From Ceratodon purpureus (Eukaryota; Streptophyta; Bryopsida; Pseudoditrichales; Ditrichaceae), in NCBI GenBank assembly GCA_014871385.1, contig CM026423.1, positions 25,096,468 to 25,160,467 on the forward strand: 64,000 nt of DNA, read 5' to 3'. The notes below the pieces were generated by a model that was not told where the DNA came from, ran no database searches, and was given only the letters and a program-made list of their open reading frames with translations. The position numbers and the translations under genes are program-made. Shown here piece by piece: positions 10,578 to 24,593 of the stretch. Positions within the stretch are counted from its first letter, which is position 1. Each line of letters begins with the position of its first letter.

Positions 10578-13299
10578 TTGGCGGGTTTTTTAATTTTTTT
10601 TATTTCAAAACAAAACATATAAATTCATATACATTAATCAAAAAATTCAGACTTTAATCAAGTCTTTGAGCCTTGAACCCTTTCAAATAACACACACACT
10701 CAAAGAAAAATAACAAATTAAAAAACAAATCAAAAATCCCGAAATGAACCCTTACACTCCCGGCCTACTGTCGTTGACGACAGTAGGTTGGCGGGTTTTT
10801 TAATTTTTTTCATTTCAAAAAAAAACATATAAATTCATATACATTAATCAAAAAATTCAGACTTTGATCAAGGCTTTGAGCCTTGAACCCTTTCAAATAA
10901 CACACACACTCAAAGAAAAATAACAAATTCAAAAACAAATCAAAAAAAGCCGAAATGAACCTTTACACTCCCGGCCTACTGTCGTTGACGACAGTAGGTT
11001 GGCGGGTTTTTTATTTTTTTTTATTTCAAAAAAAAACATATAAATTCATATACATTAATCAAAAAATTCAGACTTTGATCAAGGCTTTGAGCCTTGAACC
11101 CTTTCAAATAACACACACACTCAAAGAAAAATAACAAATTCAAAAACAAATCAAAAATCCCGAAATGAACCCTTACACTCCCGGCCTACTGTCGTTGACG
11201 ACAGTAGGTTGGCGGGTTTTTTAATTTTTTTTATTTCAAAAAAAAACATTTAAATTCATATACATTAATCAAAAAATTCAGACTTTGATCAAGGCTTTGA
11301 GCCTTGAACCCTTTCAAATAACACACACACTCAAAGAAAAATAACAAATTCAAAAACAAATCAAAAATCCCGAAATGAACCCTTACACTCCCGGCCTACT
11401 GTCGTTGACGACAGTAGGTTGGCGGGTTTTTTAATTTTTTTCATTTCAAAAAAAAACATATAAATTCATATACATTAATCAAAAAATTCAGACTTTGATC
11501 AAGGCTTTGAGCCTTGAACCCTTTCAAATAACACACACACTCAAAGAAAAATAACAAATTAAAAAACAAATCAAAAATCCCGAAATGAACCCTTACACTC
11601 CCGGCCTACTGTCGTTGACGACAGTAGGTTGGCGGGTTTTTTAATTTTTTTTATTTCAAAAAAAAACATATAAATTCATATACATTAATCAAAAAATTCA
11701 GACTTTGATCAAGGCTTTGAGCCTTGAACCCTTTCAAATAACACACACACTCAAAGAAAAATAACAAATTCAAAAATAAATCAAAAATCCCGAAATGAAC
11801 CCTTACACTCCCGGCCTACTGTCGTTGACGACAGTAGGTTGGCGGGTTTTTTATTTTTTTTTATTTCAAAAAAAAACATATAAATTCATATACATAAATC
11901 AAAAAATTCAGACTTTAATCAAGTCTTTGAGCCTTGAACCCTTTCAAATAACACACACACTCAAAGAAAAATAACAAATTCAAAAACAAATCAAAAATCC
12001 CGAAATGAACCCTTACACTCCCGGCCTACTGTCGTTGACGACAGTAGGTTGGCGGGTTTTTTAATTTTTTTTATTTCAAAAAAAAACATTTAAATTCATA
12101 TACATCAATCAAAAAATTCAGACTTTGATCAAGGCTTTGAGCCTTGAACCCTTTCAAATAACACACACACTCAAAGAAAAATAACAAATTCAAAAACAAA
12201 TCAAAAATCCCGAAATGAACCCTTACACTCCCGGCCTACTGTCGTTGACGACAATAGGTTGGCGGGTTTTTTAATTTTTTTCATTTCAAAAAAAAACATA
12301 TAAATTCATATACATTAATCAAAAAATTCAGACTTTGATCAAGGCTTTGAGCCTTGAACCCTTTCAAATAACACACACACTCAAAGAAAAATAACAAATT
12401 CAAAAACAAATCAAAAAAAGCCGAAATGAACCTTTACACTCCCGGCCTACTGTCGTTGACGACAGTAGGTAGGCGGGTTTTTTAATTTTTTTTATTTCAA
12501 AAAAAAACATATAAATTCATATACATTAATCAAAAAATTCAGACTTTGATCAAGGCTTTGAGCCTTGAACCCTTTCAAATAACACACACACTCAAAGAAA
12601 AATAACAAATTCAAAAACAAATCAAAAAAAGCCGAAATGAACCTTTACACTCCCGGCCTACTGTCGTTGACGACAGTAGGTTGGCGGGTTTTTTATTTTT
12701 TTTTATTTCAAAAAAAAACATATAAATTCATATACATTAATCAAAAAATTCAGACTTTGATCAAGGCTTTGAGCCTTGAACCCTTTCAAATAACACACAC
12801 ACTCAAAGAAAAATAACAAATTCAAAAACAAATCAAAAATCCCGAAATGAACCCTTACACTCCCGGCCTACTGTCGTTGACGACAGTAGGTTGGCGGGTT
12901 TTTTAATTTTTTTTATTTCAAAAAAAAACATTTAAATTCATATACATTAATCAAAAAATTCAGACTTTGATCAAGGCTTTGAGCCTTGAACCCTTTCAAA
13001 TAACACACACACTCAAAGAAAAATAACAAATTCAAAAACAAATCAAAAATCCCGAAATGAACCCTTACACTCCCGGCCTACTGTCGTTGACGACAGTAGG
13101 TTGGCGGGTTTTTTAATTTTTTTCATTTCAAAAAAAAACATATAAATTCATATACATTAATCAAAAAATTTAGACTTTGATCAAGGCTTTGAGCCTTGAA
13201 CCCTTTCAAATAACACACACACTCAAAGAAAAATAACAAATTCAAAAACAAATCAAAAATCCCGAAATGAACCCTTACACTCCCGGCCTACTGTCGTTG

Positions 13300-16200
13300 A
13301 CGACAGTAGGTTGGCGGGTTTTTGAATTTTTTTTATTTCAAAAAAAAACATATAAATTCATATACATAAATCAAAAAATTCAGACTTTAATCAAGTCTTT
13401 GAGCCTTGAACCCTTTCATATAACACACACACTCAAAGAAAAATAACAAATTAAAAAACAAATCAAAAATCCCGAAATGAACCCTTACACTCCCGGCCTA
13501 CTGTCGTTGACGACAGTAGGTTGGCGGGTTTTTTAATTTTTTTTATTTCAAAAAAAAACATTTAAATTCATATACATTAATCAAAAAATTCAGACTTTGA
13601 TCAAGGCTTTGAGCCTTGAACCCTTTCAAATAACACACACACTCAAAGAAAAATAACAAATTCAAAAACAAATCAAAAATCCCGAAATGAACCCTTACAC
13701 TCCCGGCCTACTGTCGTTGACGACAGTAGGTTGGCGGGTTTTTTATTTTTTTTTATTTCAAAAAAAAACATATAAATTCATATACATTAATCAAAAAATT
13801 CAGACTTTGATCAAGGCTTTGAGCCTTGAACCCTTTCAAATAACACACACACTCAAAGAAAAATAACAAATTCAAAAACAAATCAAAAAAAGCCGAAATG
13901 AACCTTTACACTCCCGGCCTACTGTCGTTGACGACAGTAGGTTGGCGGGTTTTTTATTTTTTTTTATTTCAAAAAAAAACATATAAATTCATATACATTA
14001 ATCAAAAAATTCAGACTTTGATCAAGGCTTTGAGCCTTGAACCCTTTCAAATAACACACACACTCAAAGAAAAATAACAAATTCAAAAACAAATCAAAAA
14101 TCCCGAAATGAACCCTTACACTCCCGGCCTACTGTCGTTGACGACAGTAGGTTGGCGGGTTTTTTAATTTTTTTTATTTCAAAAAAAAACATTTAAATTC
14201 ATATACATTAATCAAAAAATTCAGACTTTGATCAAGGCTTTGAGCCTTGAACCCTTTCAAATAACACACACACTCAAAGAAAAATAACAAATTCAAAAAC
14301 AAATCAAAAATCCCGAAATGAACCCTTACACTCCCGGCCTACTGTCGTTGACGACAGTAGGTTGGCGGGTTTTTTAATTTTTTTTATTTCAAAAAAAAAC
14401 ATATAAATTCATATACATTAATCAAAAAATTCAGACTTTGATCAAGGCTTTGAGCCTTGAACCCTTTCAAATAACACACACTCTCAAAGAAAAATAACAA
14501 ATTCAAAAACAAATCAAAAAAAGCCGAAATGAACCTTTACACTCCCGGCCTACTGTCGTTGACGACAGTAGGTTGGCGGGTTTTTTAATTTATTTTATTT
14601 TAAAAAAAAAACATATAAATTCATATACATTAATCAAAAAATTCAGACTTTAATCAAGTCTTTGAGCCTTGAACCCTTTCAAATAACACACACACTCAAA
14701 AAAAAATAACAAATTAAAAAACAAATCAAAAATCCCGAAATGAACCCTTACACTCCCGGCCTACTGTCGTTGACGACAGTAGGTTGGCGGGTTTTTTAAT
14801 TTTTTTTATTTCAAAAAAAAACATTTAAATTCATATACATTAATCAACAAATTCAGACTTAGATCAAGGCTTTGAGCCTTGAACCCTTTCAAATAACACA
14901 CACACTCAAAGAAAAATAACAAATTCAAAAACAAATCAAAAAAAGCCGAAATGAACCTTTACACTCCCGGCCTACCGTCGTTGACGACAGTAGGTTGGCG
15001 GGTTTTTTATTTTTTTTTATTTCAAAAAAAAAAATATAAATTCATATACATTAATCAAAAAATTCAGACTTTGATCAAGGCTTTGAGCCTTGAACCCTTT
15101 CAAATAACACAGACACTCAAAGAAAAATAACAAATTCAAAAACAAATCAAAAAAAGCCGAAATGAACCTTTACACTCCCGGCCTACTGTCGTTGACGACA
15201 GTAGGTTGGCGGGTTTTTTATTTTTTTTTATTTCAAAAAAAAACATATAAATTCATATACATTAATCAAAAAATTCAGACTTTGATCAAGGCTTTGAGCC
15301 TTGAACCCTTTCAAATAACACACACACTCAAAGAAAAATAACAAATTCAAAAACAAATCAAAAATCCCGAAATGAACCCTTACACTCCCGGCCTACTGTC
15401 GTTGACGACAGTAGGTTGGCGGGTTTTTTATTTTTTTTTATTTCAAAAAAAAACATATAAATTCATATACATTAATCAAAAAATTCAGACTTTGATCAAG
15501 GCTTTGAGCCTTGAACCCTTTCAAATAACACACACACTCAAAGAAAAATAACAAATTCAAAAACAAATCAAAAAAAGCCGAAATGAACCTTTACACTCCC
15601 GGCCTACTGTCGTTGACGACAGTAGGTTGGCGGGTTTTTTAATTTTTTTTATTTCAAAAAAAAACATTTAAATTCATATACATTAATCAAAAAATTCAGA
15701 CTTTGATCAAGGCTTTGAGCCTTGAACCCTTTCAAATAACACACACACTCAAAGAAAAATAACAAATTCAAAAACAAATTAAAAATCCCGAAATGAACCC
15801 TTACACTCCCGGCCTACTGTCGTTGACGACAGTAGGTTGGCGGGTTTTTTAATTTTTTTCATTTCAAAAAAAAACATATAAATTCATATACATTAATCAA
15901 AAAATTCAGACTTTGATCAAGGCTTTAAGCCTTGAACCCTTTCAAATAACACACACACTCAAAGAAAAATAACAAATTCAAAAACAAATCAAAAATCCCG
16001 AAATGAACCCTTACACTCCCGGCCTACTGTCGTTGACGACAGTAGGTTGGCGGGTTTTTTAATTTTTTTTATTTCAAAAAAAAACATTTAAATTCATATA
16101 CATTAATCAAAAAATTCAGACTTTGATCAAGGCTTTGAGCCTTGAACCCTTTCAAATAACACACACACTCAAAGAAAAATAACAAATTCAAAAACAAATC

Positions 16201-18200
16201 AAAAATCCCGAAATGAACCCTTACACTCCCGGCCTACTGTCGTTGACGACAGTAGGTTGGCGGGTTTTTTAATTTTTTTTATTTCAAAAAAAAACATATA
16301 AATTCATATACATAAATCAAAAAATTCAGACTTTAATCAAGTCTTTGAGCCTTGAACCCTTTCAAATAACACACACACTCAAAGAAAAATAACAAATTAA
16401 AAAACAAATCAAAAATCCCGAAATGAACCCTTACACTCCCGGCCTACTGTCGTTGACGACAGTAGGTTGGCGGGTTTTTTAATTTTTTTTATTTCAAAAA
16501 AAAACATTTAAATTCATATACATTAATCAAAAAATTCAGACTTTGATCAAGGCTTTGAGCCTTGAACCCTTTCAAATAACACACACACTCAAAGAAAAAT
16601 AACAAATTCAAAAACAAATCAAAAATCCCGAAATGAACCCTTACACTCCCGGCCTACTGTCGTTGACGACAGTAGGTTGGCGGGTTTTTTATTTTTTTTT
16701 ATTTCAAAAAAAAACATATAAATTCATATACATTAATCAAAAAATTCAGACTTTGATCAAGGCTTTGAGCCTTGAACCCTTTCAAATAACACACACACTC
16801 AAAGAAAAATAACAAATTCAAAAACAAATCAAAAAAAGCCGAAATGAACCTTTACACTCCCGGCCTACTGTCGTTGACGACAGTAGGTTGGCGGGTTTTT
16901 TATTTTTTTTTATTTCAAAAAAAAACATATAAATTCATATACATTAATCAAAAAATTCAGACTTTGATCAAGGCTTTGAGCCTTGAACCCTTTCAAATAA
17001 CACACACACTCAAAGAAAAATAACAAATTCAAAAACAAATCAAAAATCCCGAAATGAACCCTTACACTCCCGGCCTACTGTCGTTGACGACAGTAGGTTG
17101 GCGGGTTTTTTAATTTTTTTTATTTCAAAAAAAAACATTTAAATTCATATACATTAATCAAAAAATTCAGACTTTGATCAAGGCTTTGAGCCTTGAACCC
17201 TTTCAAATAACACACACACTCAAAGAAAAATAACAAATTCAAAAACAAATCAAAAATCCCGAAATGAACCCTTACACTCCCGGCCTACTGTCGTTGACGA
17301 CAGTAGGTTGGCGGGTTTTTTAATTTTTTTTATTTCAAAAAAAAACATATAAATTCATATACATTAATCAAAAAATTCAGACTTTGATCAAGGCTTTGAG
17401 CCTTGAACCCTTTCAAATAACACACACTCTCAAAGAAAAATAACAAATTCAAAAACAAATCAAAAAAAGCCGAAATGAACCTTTACACTCCCGGCCTACT
17501 GTCGTTGACGACAGTAGGTTGGCGGGTTTTTTAATTTTTTTTATTTTAAAAAAAAAACATATAAATTCATATACATTAATCAAAAAATTCAGACTTTAAT
17601 CAAGTCTTTGAGCCTTGAACCCTTTCAAATAACACACACACTCAAAGAAAAATAACAAATTAAAAAACAAATCAAAAATCCCGAAATGAACCCTTACACT
17701 CCCGGCCTACTGTCGTTGACGACAGTAGGTTGGCGGGTTTTTTAATTTTTTTTATTTCAAAAAAAAACATTTAAATTCATATACATTAATCAACAAATTC
17801 AGACTTAGATCAAGGCTTTGAGCCTTGAACCCTTTCAAATAACACACACACTCAAAGAAAAATAACAAATTCAAAAACAAATCAAAAAAAGCCGAAATGA
17901 ACCTTTACACTCCCGGCCTACTGTCGTTGACGACAGTAGGTTGGCGGGTTTCTTATTTTTTTTTATTTCAAAAAAAAAAATATAAATTCATATACATTAA
18001 TCAAAAAATTCAGACTTTGATCAAGGCTTTGAGCCTTGAACCCTTTCAAATAACACAGACACTCAAAGAAAAATAACAAATTCAAAAACAAATCAAAAAA
18101 AGCCGAAATGAACCTTTACACTCCCGGCCTACTGTCGTTGACGACAGTAGGTTGGCGGGTTTTTTAATTTTTTTTATTTCAAAAAAAAACATATAAATTC
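13300..18200. repeat. Higher-order duplication inside the satellite (about 14 units, 2.94 kb)
   Basis: Rare unit variants recur at a fixed distance: CATAAATC near 13368 and 16312, ACACTCTC near 14482 and 17426, ACAGACACTC near 15110 and 18057. All are about 2944 bases apart, which is 14 units. The first marker also occurs near 11892, seven units before 13368. Blocks of units were therefore copied together, as in higher-order repeats of centromeric satellites. Confidence 0.7.
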
Positions 18201-21200
18201 ATATACATTAATCAAAAAATTCAGACTTTGATCAAGGCTTTGAGCCTTGAACCCTTTCAAATAACACACACACTCAAAGAAAAATAACAAATTCAAAAAC
18301 AAATCAAAAATCCCGAAATGAACCCTTACACTCCCGGCCTACTGTCGTTGACGACAGTAGGTTGGCGGGTTTTTTAATTTTTTTTATTTCAAAAAAAAAC
18401 ATTTAAATTCATATACATTAATCAAAAAATTCAGACTTTGATCAAGGCTTTGAGCCTTGAACCCTTTCAAATAACACACACACTCAAAGAAAAATAACAA
18501 ATTCAAAAACAAATCAAAAATCCCGAAATGAACCCTTACACTCCCGGCCTACTGTCGTTGACGACAGTAGGTTGGCGGGTTTTATAATTTTTTTTATTTC
18601 AAAAAAAAACATATAAATTCATATACATAAATCAAAAAATTCAGACTTTGATCAAGTCTTTGAGCCTTGAACCCTTTCAAATAACACACACACTTAAAGA
18701 AAAATAACAAATTAAAAAACAAATCAAAAATCCCGAAATGAACCCTTACACTCCCGGCCTACTGTCGTTGACGACAGTAGGTTGGCGGGTTTTTTAATTT
18801 TTTTTATTTCAAAAAAAAACATTTAAATTCATATACATTAATCAAAAAATTCAGACTTTGATCAAGGCTTTGAGCCTTGAACCCTTTCAAATAACACACA
18901 CACTCAAAGAAAAATAACAAATTCAAAAACAAATAAAAAAAAGCCGAAATAAACCTTTACACTCCCGGCCTACTGTCGTTGACGACAGTAGGTTGGCGGG
19001 TTTTTTATTTTTTTTTATTTCAAAAAAAAACATATAAATTCATATACATTAATCAAAAAATTCAGACTTTGATCAAGGCTTTGAGCCTTGAACCCTTTCA
19101 AATAACACACACACTCAAAGAAAAATAACAAATTCAAAAACAAATCAAAAAAAGCCGAAATGAACCTTTACACTCCCGGCCTACTGTCGTTGACGACAGT
19201 AGGTTGCCGGGTTTTTTAATTTTTTTTATTTAAAAAAAAACATATAAATTCATATACATTAATCAAAAAATTCAGACTTTGATCAAGTCTTTGAGCCTTG
19301 AACCCTTTCAAATAACACACACACTCAAAGAAAAATAACAAATTAAAAAACAAATCAAAAATCCCGAAATGAACCCTTACACTCCCGGCCTACTGTCGTT
19401 GACGACAGTAGGTTGGCGGGTTTTTTAATTTTTTTTATTTCAAAAAAAAACATATAAATTCATATACATTAATCAACAAATTCAGACTTAGATCAAGGCT
19501 TTGAGCCTTGAACCCTTTCAAATAACACACACACTCAAAGAAAAATAACAAATTCAAAAACAAATCAAAAATCCCGAAATGAACCCTTACACTCCCGGCC
19601 TACTGTCGTTGACGACAGTAGGTTGGCGGGTTTTTTAATTTTTTTCATTTCAAAAAAAAAACATATAAATTCATATACATTAATCAAAAAATTCAGACTT
19701 TGATCAAGGCTTTGAGCCTTGAACCCTTTCAAATAACACACACACTCAAAGAAAAATAACAAATTCAGAAACAAATCAAAAAAAGCCGAAATGAACCTTT
19801 ACACTCCCGGCCTACTGTCGTTGACGACAGTAGGTTGGCGGGTTTTTTATTTTTTTTTATTTCAAAAAAAAACATATAAATTCATATACATTAATCAAAA
19901 AATTCAGACTTTGATCAAGGCTTTGAGCCTTGAACCCTTTCAAATAACACACACTCTCAAAGAAAAATAACAAATTCAAAAACAAATCAAAAATCCCGAA
20001 ATGAACCCTTACACTCCCGGCCTACTGTCGTTGACGACAGTAGGTTGGCGGGTTTTTTAATTTTTTTAATTTTAAAAAAAAAACATATAAATTCATATAC
20101 ATTAATCAAAAAATTCAGACTTTAATCAAGTCTTTGAGCCTTGAACCCTTTCAAATAACACACACACTCAAAGAAAAATAACAAATTCAAAAACAAATCA
20201 AAAAAAGCCGAAATGAACCCTTACACTCCCGGCCTACTGTCGTTGACGACAGTAGGTTGCCGGGTTTTTTAATTTTTTTATTTTTAAAAAAAAAACATAT
20301 AAATTCATATACATTAATCAAAAAATTCAGACTTTAATCAAGTCTTTGAGCCTTGAACCCTTTCAAATAACACACACACTCAAAGAAAAATAACAAATTC
20401 AAAAACAAATCAAAAATCCCGAAATGAACCCTTACACTCCCGGCCTACTGTCGTTGACGACAGTAGGTTGGCGGGTTTTTTAATTTTTTTTATTTCAAAA
20501 AAAAACATATAAATTCATATACATTAATCAACAAATTCAGACTTAGATCAAGGCTTTGAGCCTTGAACCCTTTCAAATAACACACACACTCAAAGAAAAA
20601 TAACAAATTCAAAAACAAATCAAAAAAAGCCGAAATGAACCTTTACACTCCCGGCCTACTGTCGTTGACGACAGTAGGTTGGCGGGTTTTTTATTTTTTT
20701 TTATTTCAAAAAAAAACATATAAATTCATATACATTAATCAAAAAATTCAGACTTTGATCAAGGCTTTGAGCCTTGAACCCTTTCAAATAACACACACAC
20801 TCAAAGAAAAATAACAAATTCAAAAACAAATCAAAAATCCCGAAATGAACCCTTACACTCCCGGCCTACTGTCGTTGACGACAGTAGGTTGGCGGGTTTT
20901 TTAATTTTTTTTATTTCAAAAAAAAACATTTAAATTCATATACATTAATCAAAAAATTCAGACTTTGATCAAGGCTTTGAGCCTTGAACCCTTTCAAATA
21001 ACACACACACTCAAAGAAAAATAACAAATTCAAAAACAAATCAAAAATCCCGAAATGAACCCTTACACTCCCGGCCTACTGTCGTTGACGACAGTAGGTT
21101 GGCGGGTTTTTTAATTTTTTTCATTTCAAAAAAAAACATATAAATTCATATACATTAATCAAAAAATTCAGACTTTGATCAAGGCTTTGAGCCTTGAACC

Positions 21201-23071
21201 CTTTCAAATAACACACACACTCAAAGAAAAATAACAAATTCAAAAACAAATCAAAAATCCCGAAATGAACCCTTACACTCCCGGCCTACTGTCGTTGACG
21301 ACAGTAGGTTGGCGGGTTTTTTAATTTTTTTTATTTAAAAAAAAAACATTTAAATTCATATACATTAATCAAAAAATTCAGACTTTGATCAAGGCTTTGA
21401 GCCTTGAACCCTTTCAAATAACACACACACTCAAAGAAAAATAACAAATTCAAAAACAAATCAAAAATCCCGAAATGAACCCTTACACTCCCGGCCTACT
21501 GTCGTTGACGACAGTAGGTTGGCGGGTTTTTTAATTTTTTTTATTTCAAAAAAAAACATATAAATTCATATACATAATTCAAAAAATTCAGACTTTAATC
21601 AAGTCTTTGAGCCTTGAACCCTTTCAAATAACACACACACTCAAAGAAAAATAACAAATTCAAAAACAAATCAAAAATCCCGAAATGAACCCTTACACTC
21701 CCGGCCTACTGTCGTTGACGACAGTAGGTTGGCGGGTTTTTTAATTTTTTTTATTTCAAAAAAAAACATTTAAATTCATATACATTAATCAAAAAATTCA
21801 GACTTTGATCAAGGCTTTGAGCCTTGAACCCTTTCAAATAACACACACACTCAAAGAAAAATAACAAATTCAAAAACAAATCAAAAATCCCGAAATGAAC
21901 CCTTACACTCCCGGCCTACTGTCGTTGACGACAGTAGGTTGGCGGGTTTTTTAATTTTTTTCATTTCAAAAAAAAAACATATAAATTCATATACATTAAT
22001 CAAAAAATTCAGACTTTGATCAAGGCTTTGAGCCTTGAACCCTTTCAAATAACACACACACTCAAAGAAAAATAACAAATTCAAAAACAAATAAAAAAAA
22101 GCCGAAATGAACCTTTACACTCCCGGCCTACTGTCGTTGACGACAGTAGGTTGGCGGGTTTTTTATTTTTTTTTATTTCAAAAAAAAACATATAAATTCA
22201 TATACATTAATCAAAAAATTCAGACTTTGATCAAGGCTTTGAGCCTTGAACCCTTTCAAATAACACACACACTCAAAGAAAAATAACAAATTCAAAAACA
22301 AATCAAAAATCCCGAAATGAACCCTTACACTCCCGGCCTACTGTCGTTGACGACAGTAGGTTGGCGGGTTTTTTAATTTTTTTTATTTCAAAAAAAAACA
22401 TTTAAATTCATATACATTAATCAAAAAATTCAGACTTTGATCAAGGCTTTGAGCCTTGAACCCTTTCAAATAACACACACACTCAAAGAAAAATAACAAA
22501 TTCAAAAACAAATCAAAAATCCCGAAATGAACCCTTACACTCCCGGCCTACTGTCGTTGACGACAGTAGGTTGGCGGGTTTTTTAATTTTTTTTATTTCA
22601 AAAAAAAACATATAAATTCATATACATTAATCAAAAAATTCAGACTTTGATCAAGGCTTTGAGCCTTGAACCCTTTCAAATAACACACACTCTCAAAGAA
22701 AAATAACAAATTCAAAAACAAATCAAAAAAAGCCGAAATGAACCTTTACACTCCCGGCCTACTGTCGTTGACGACAGTAGGTTGCCGGGTTTTTTAATTT
22801 TTTTTATTTTAAAAAAAAAACATATAAATTCATATACATTAATCAAAAAATTCAGACTTTAATCAAGTCTTTGAGCCTTGAACCCTTTCAAATAACACAC
22901 ACACTCAAAGAAAAATAACAAATTAAAAAACAAATCAAAAATCCCGAAATGAACCCTTACACTCCCGGCCTACTGTCGTTGACGACAGTAGGTTGGCGGG
23001 TTTTTTAATTTTTTTTATTTCAAAAAAAAACATATAAATTCATATACATTAATCAACAAATTCAGACTTAG

Positions 23072-24593
23072 ACGAATAGAACGTCACGAATTAAGTGGAG
23101 AAAGGGTATCCGCCTATACCTTCACCTGCTTTCCACGTCTTGCTTCCAGTCAGTCTTCATGTCTAACGATCCAACCGAGAGATAAAGAGCAAGAAATCCG
23201 GGTTCAAAGCAACAACGCAAGCAGGCGATGGCAAAATCCTTAGATTCAACCGGGCACTCTAGTACACCAAAAATGAACTAACCGCATGCTAACTCTGAAC
23301 ACTATCATGAATAAACTGCTAATTCAGACCCGTCCACAACGTACTTTCATGTCGAACAACTACACTGATGCTAACTCTCGACAATGATTCGATAAAACTG
23401 GGTCCTTATAAAGCACATACGCTGTGTGTATGGGCCGTATGCTAATCATAAACACAATCAAGCTAGTCCGACATCAAATGCGCAGGGATTCACGGATGGG
23501 TGCCTGAACCGCCAACTGATCTTCTCCATCAACCCCAACCTCTCAAGAGCACGATGAATCTCGAGCATGAACAACTATTGAAACTAGTGGGTCCGAGGAT
23601 GTTGATCACAGTGGCCGCATCAGATTATAATGACTTCTACATCGCCATCGTCACAGGTGACCGTTGTCGAACTTTTGCATCGGGAAGGGGGTTAACTTGG
23701 CAGGCAGATAAGCAAAACCCTTCCTAAGTCCCTCCGAAAGCAGGCAGATAAGCAAAACCCAAGATCTGTAACAAAATCCAAGCAAAATCCAAGCAAAAAC
23801 CCAAATATCCAAGCAAAAGCCTTCAGACCGCAACCCCCAAAACACCCATCAATCCACTGCCATCAACCAACAACACCAATCCCCGACATACGACTTGGAA
23901 GTCAAACTTGGTCGACCCGTACAACATGATTGTACGACCAGAAGTCATTACCCCAGAGCTCGGATTCCGTGCACTCGAGTACAGCCCCAAGATTCTTACC
24001 CCACCACATTCAAATCGAGAATCGCCCCAACATTCAAACCCCACCAACATTCAAACCTCACCACACCCGTACCTGCTCTCCATCTTCAGGGTCCTCCTGC
24101 CCGTCGTCCCCGTCCGTCCTCTCCTGGTCGTCGGTTGCCTCTTCAGCCGAACCGAGCTGCTCCTCCCCTCCTCCCTGCTCGTCCGCGGCCATCTCCTCAA
24201 GTCCCTGCCCCGCGGCCCCAACGCCGATATGGTCTTCTTCCTCTCCCCTCATCAGCTCGAGCCTTGCAGCCATTGCCTCGCCCCCTTCCCCAGCTCTAAA
24301 AATCTCACACCTCGCCTTCCTCGCGAGAGCTAGCAAATGGTCGAGTTCGCTGCTCTCTTCTGGAAGTGAGCCCCTACTCGAATCCGAGAGTATCCTTATC
24401 CTTGGGGTATTCTATGCATTTTTTGAAAAAATTTACTTCCGTCAGCTCTTCGGCATTAACGTGTTTTAAATGAGAACATCCGGAAATTTGCCTAATCCAA
24501 GTTAAATATCGTAAATAGGAAAGCATATTTTCATAATAAAACTGAATTAATAGAAACAATCAACATCAGTCTAGAAGGTATAGTCATACTAAC
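23072..24593. other. Array flank with possible gene fragments
   Basis: After the array break the sequence is mixed-composition DNA without an intact gene. A 22-base segment beginning GGCAGGCAGATAAGC occurs twice (about 23699 and 23740), followed by CCAAGCAAAA repeats. Plus-strand stretches at 23560-23680 and 23890-24000 read as protein-like (LVGPRMLITVAASDYNDFY; VDPYNMIVRPEVITPELGF) and could be two exons of a decayed gene, but I cannot join them with confidence. On the minus strand 24336-24068 encodes an acidic, low-complexity peptide that may be a later exon of the gene starting at 25040. Confidence 0.4.

Larger units (their letters stand above)
10440..23071. repeat. Satellite array: about 60 tandem copies of a 210-bp unit
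   Basis: The landmark CGGCCTACTG occurs at 10551, 10761, 10972, 11182, 11392 and so on to 22966, a period of 210-211 bases and about 60 copies. Units are very alike and differ at a few fixed positions (AAATCCCG or AAAAAGCCG; ACATATAA or ACATTTAA; GATCAAGGC or AATCAAGTC). Each unit has two hairpins: CCTACTGTCGT with its exact complement two bases later, then GGCGGG and a T-run; and CAAGGCT-TTG-AGCCTTG. The left edge decays gradually; the right edge stops abruptly in mid-unit at about 23071. No unit encodes a convincing protein, and two 69-codon minus ORFs in it are chance. Confidence 0.97.

Noticed and set aside
10551-10590. Bacterial rho-independent terminators (hairpin plus T-run)
   Set aside because: About 60 identical copies in tandem with no upstream genes; the likeness is structural only. 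An RNA polymerase III role stays open as a finding.
19565-22090. Two 69-codon minus-strand ORFs inside the array
   Set aside because: They are chance frames through satellite units; most other units have stops in the same frame.
10440-23071. CRISPR array (palindromic repeats at regular spacing)
   Set aside because: The whole 210-base unit is repeated, with no unique spacers, and the context is eukaryotic; it is a satellite.
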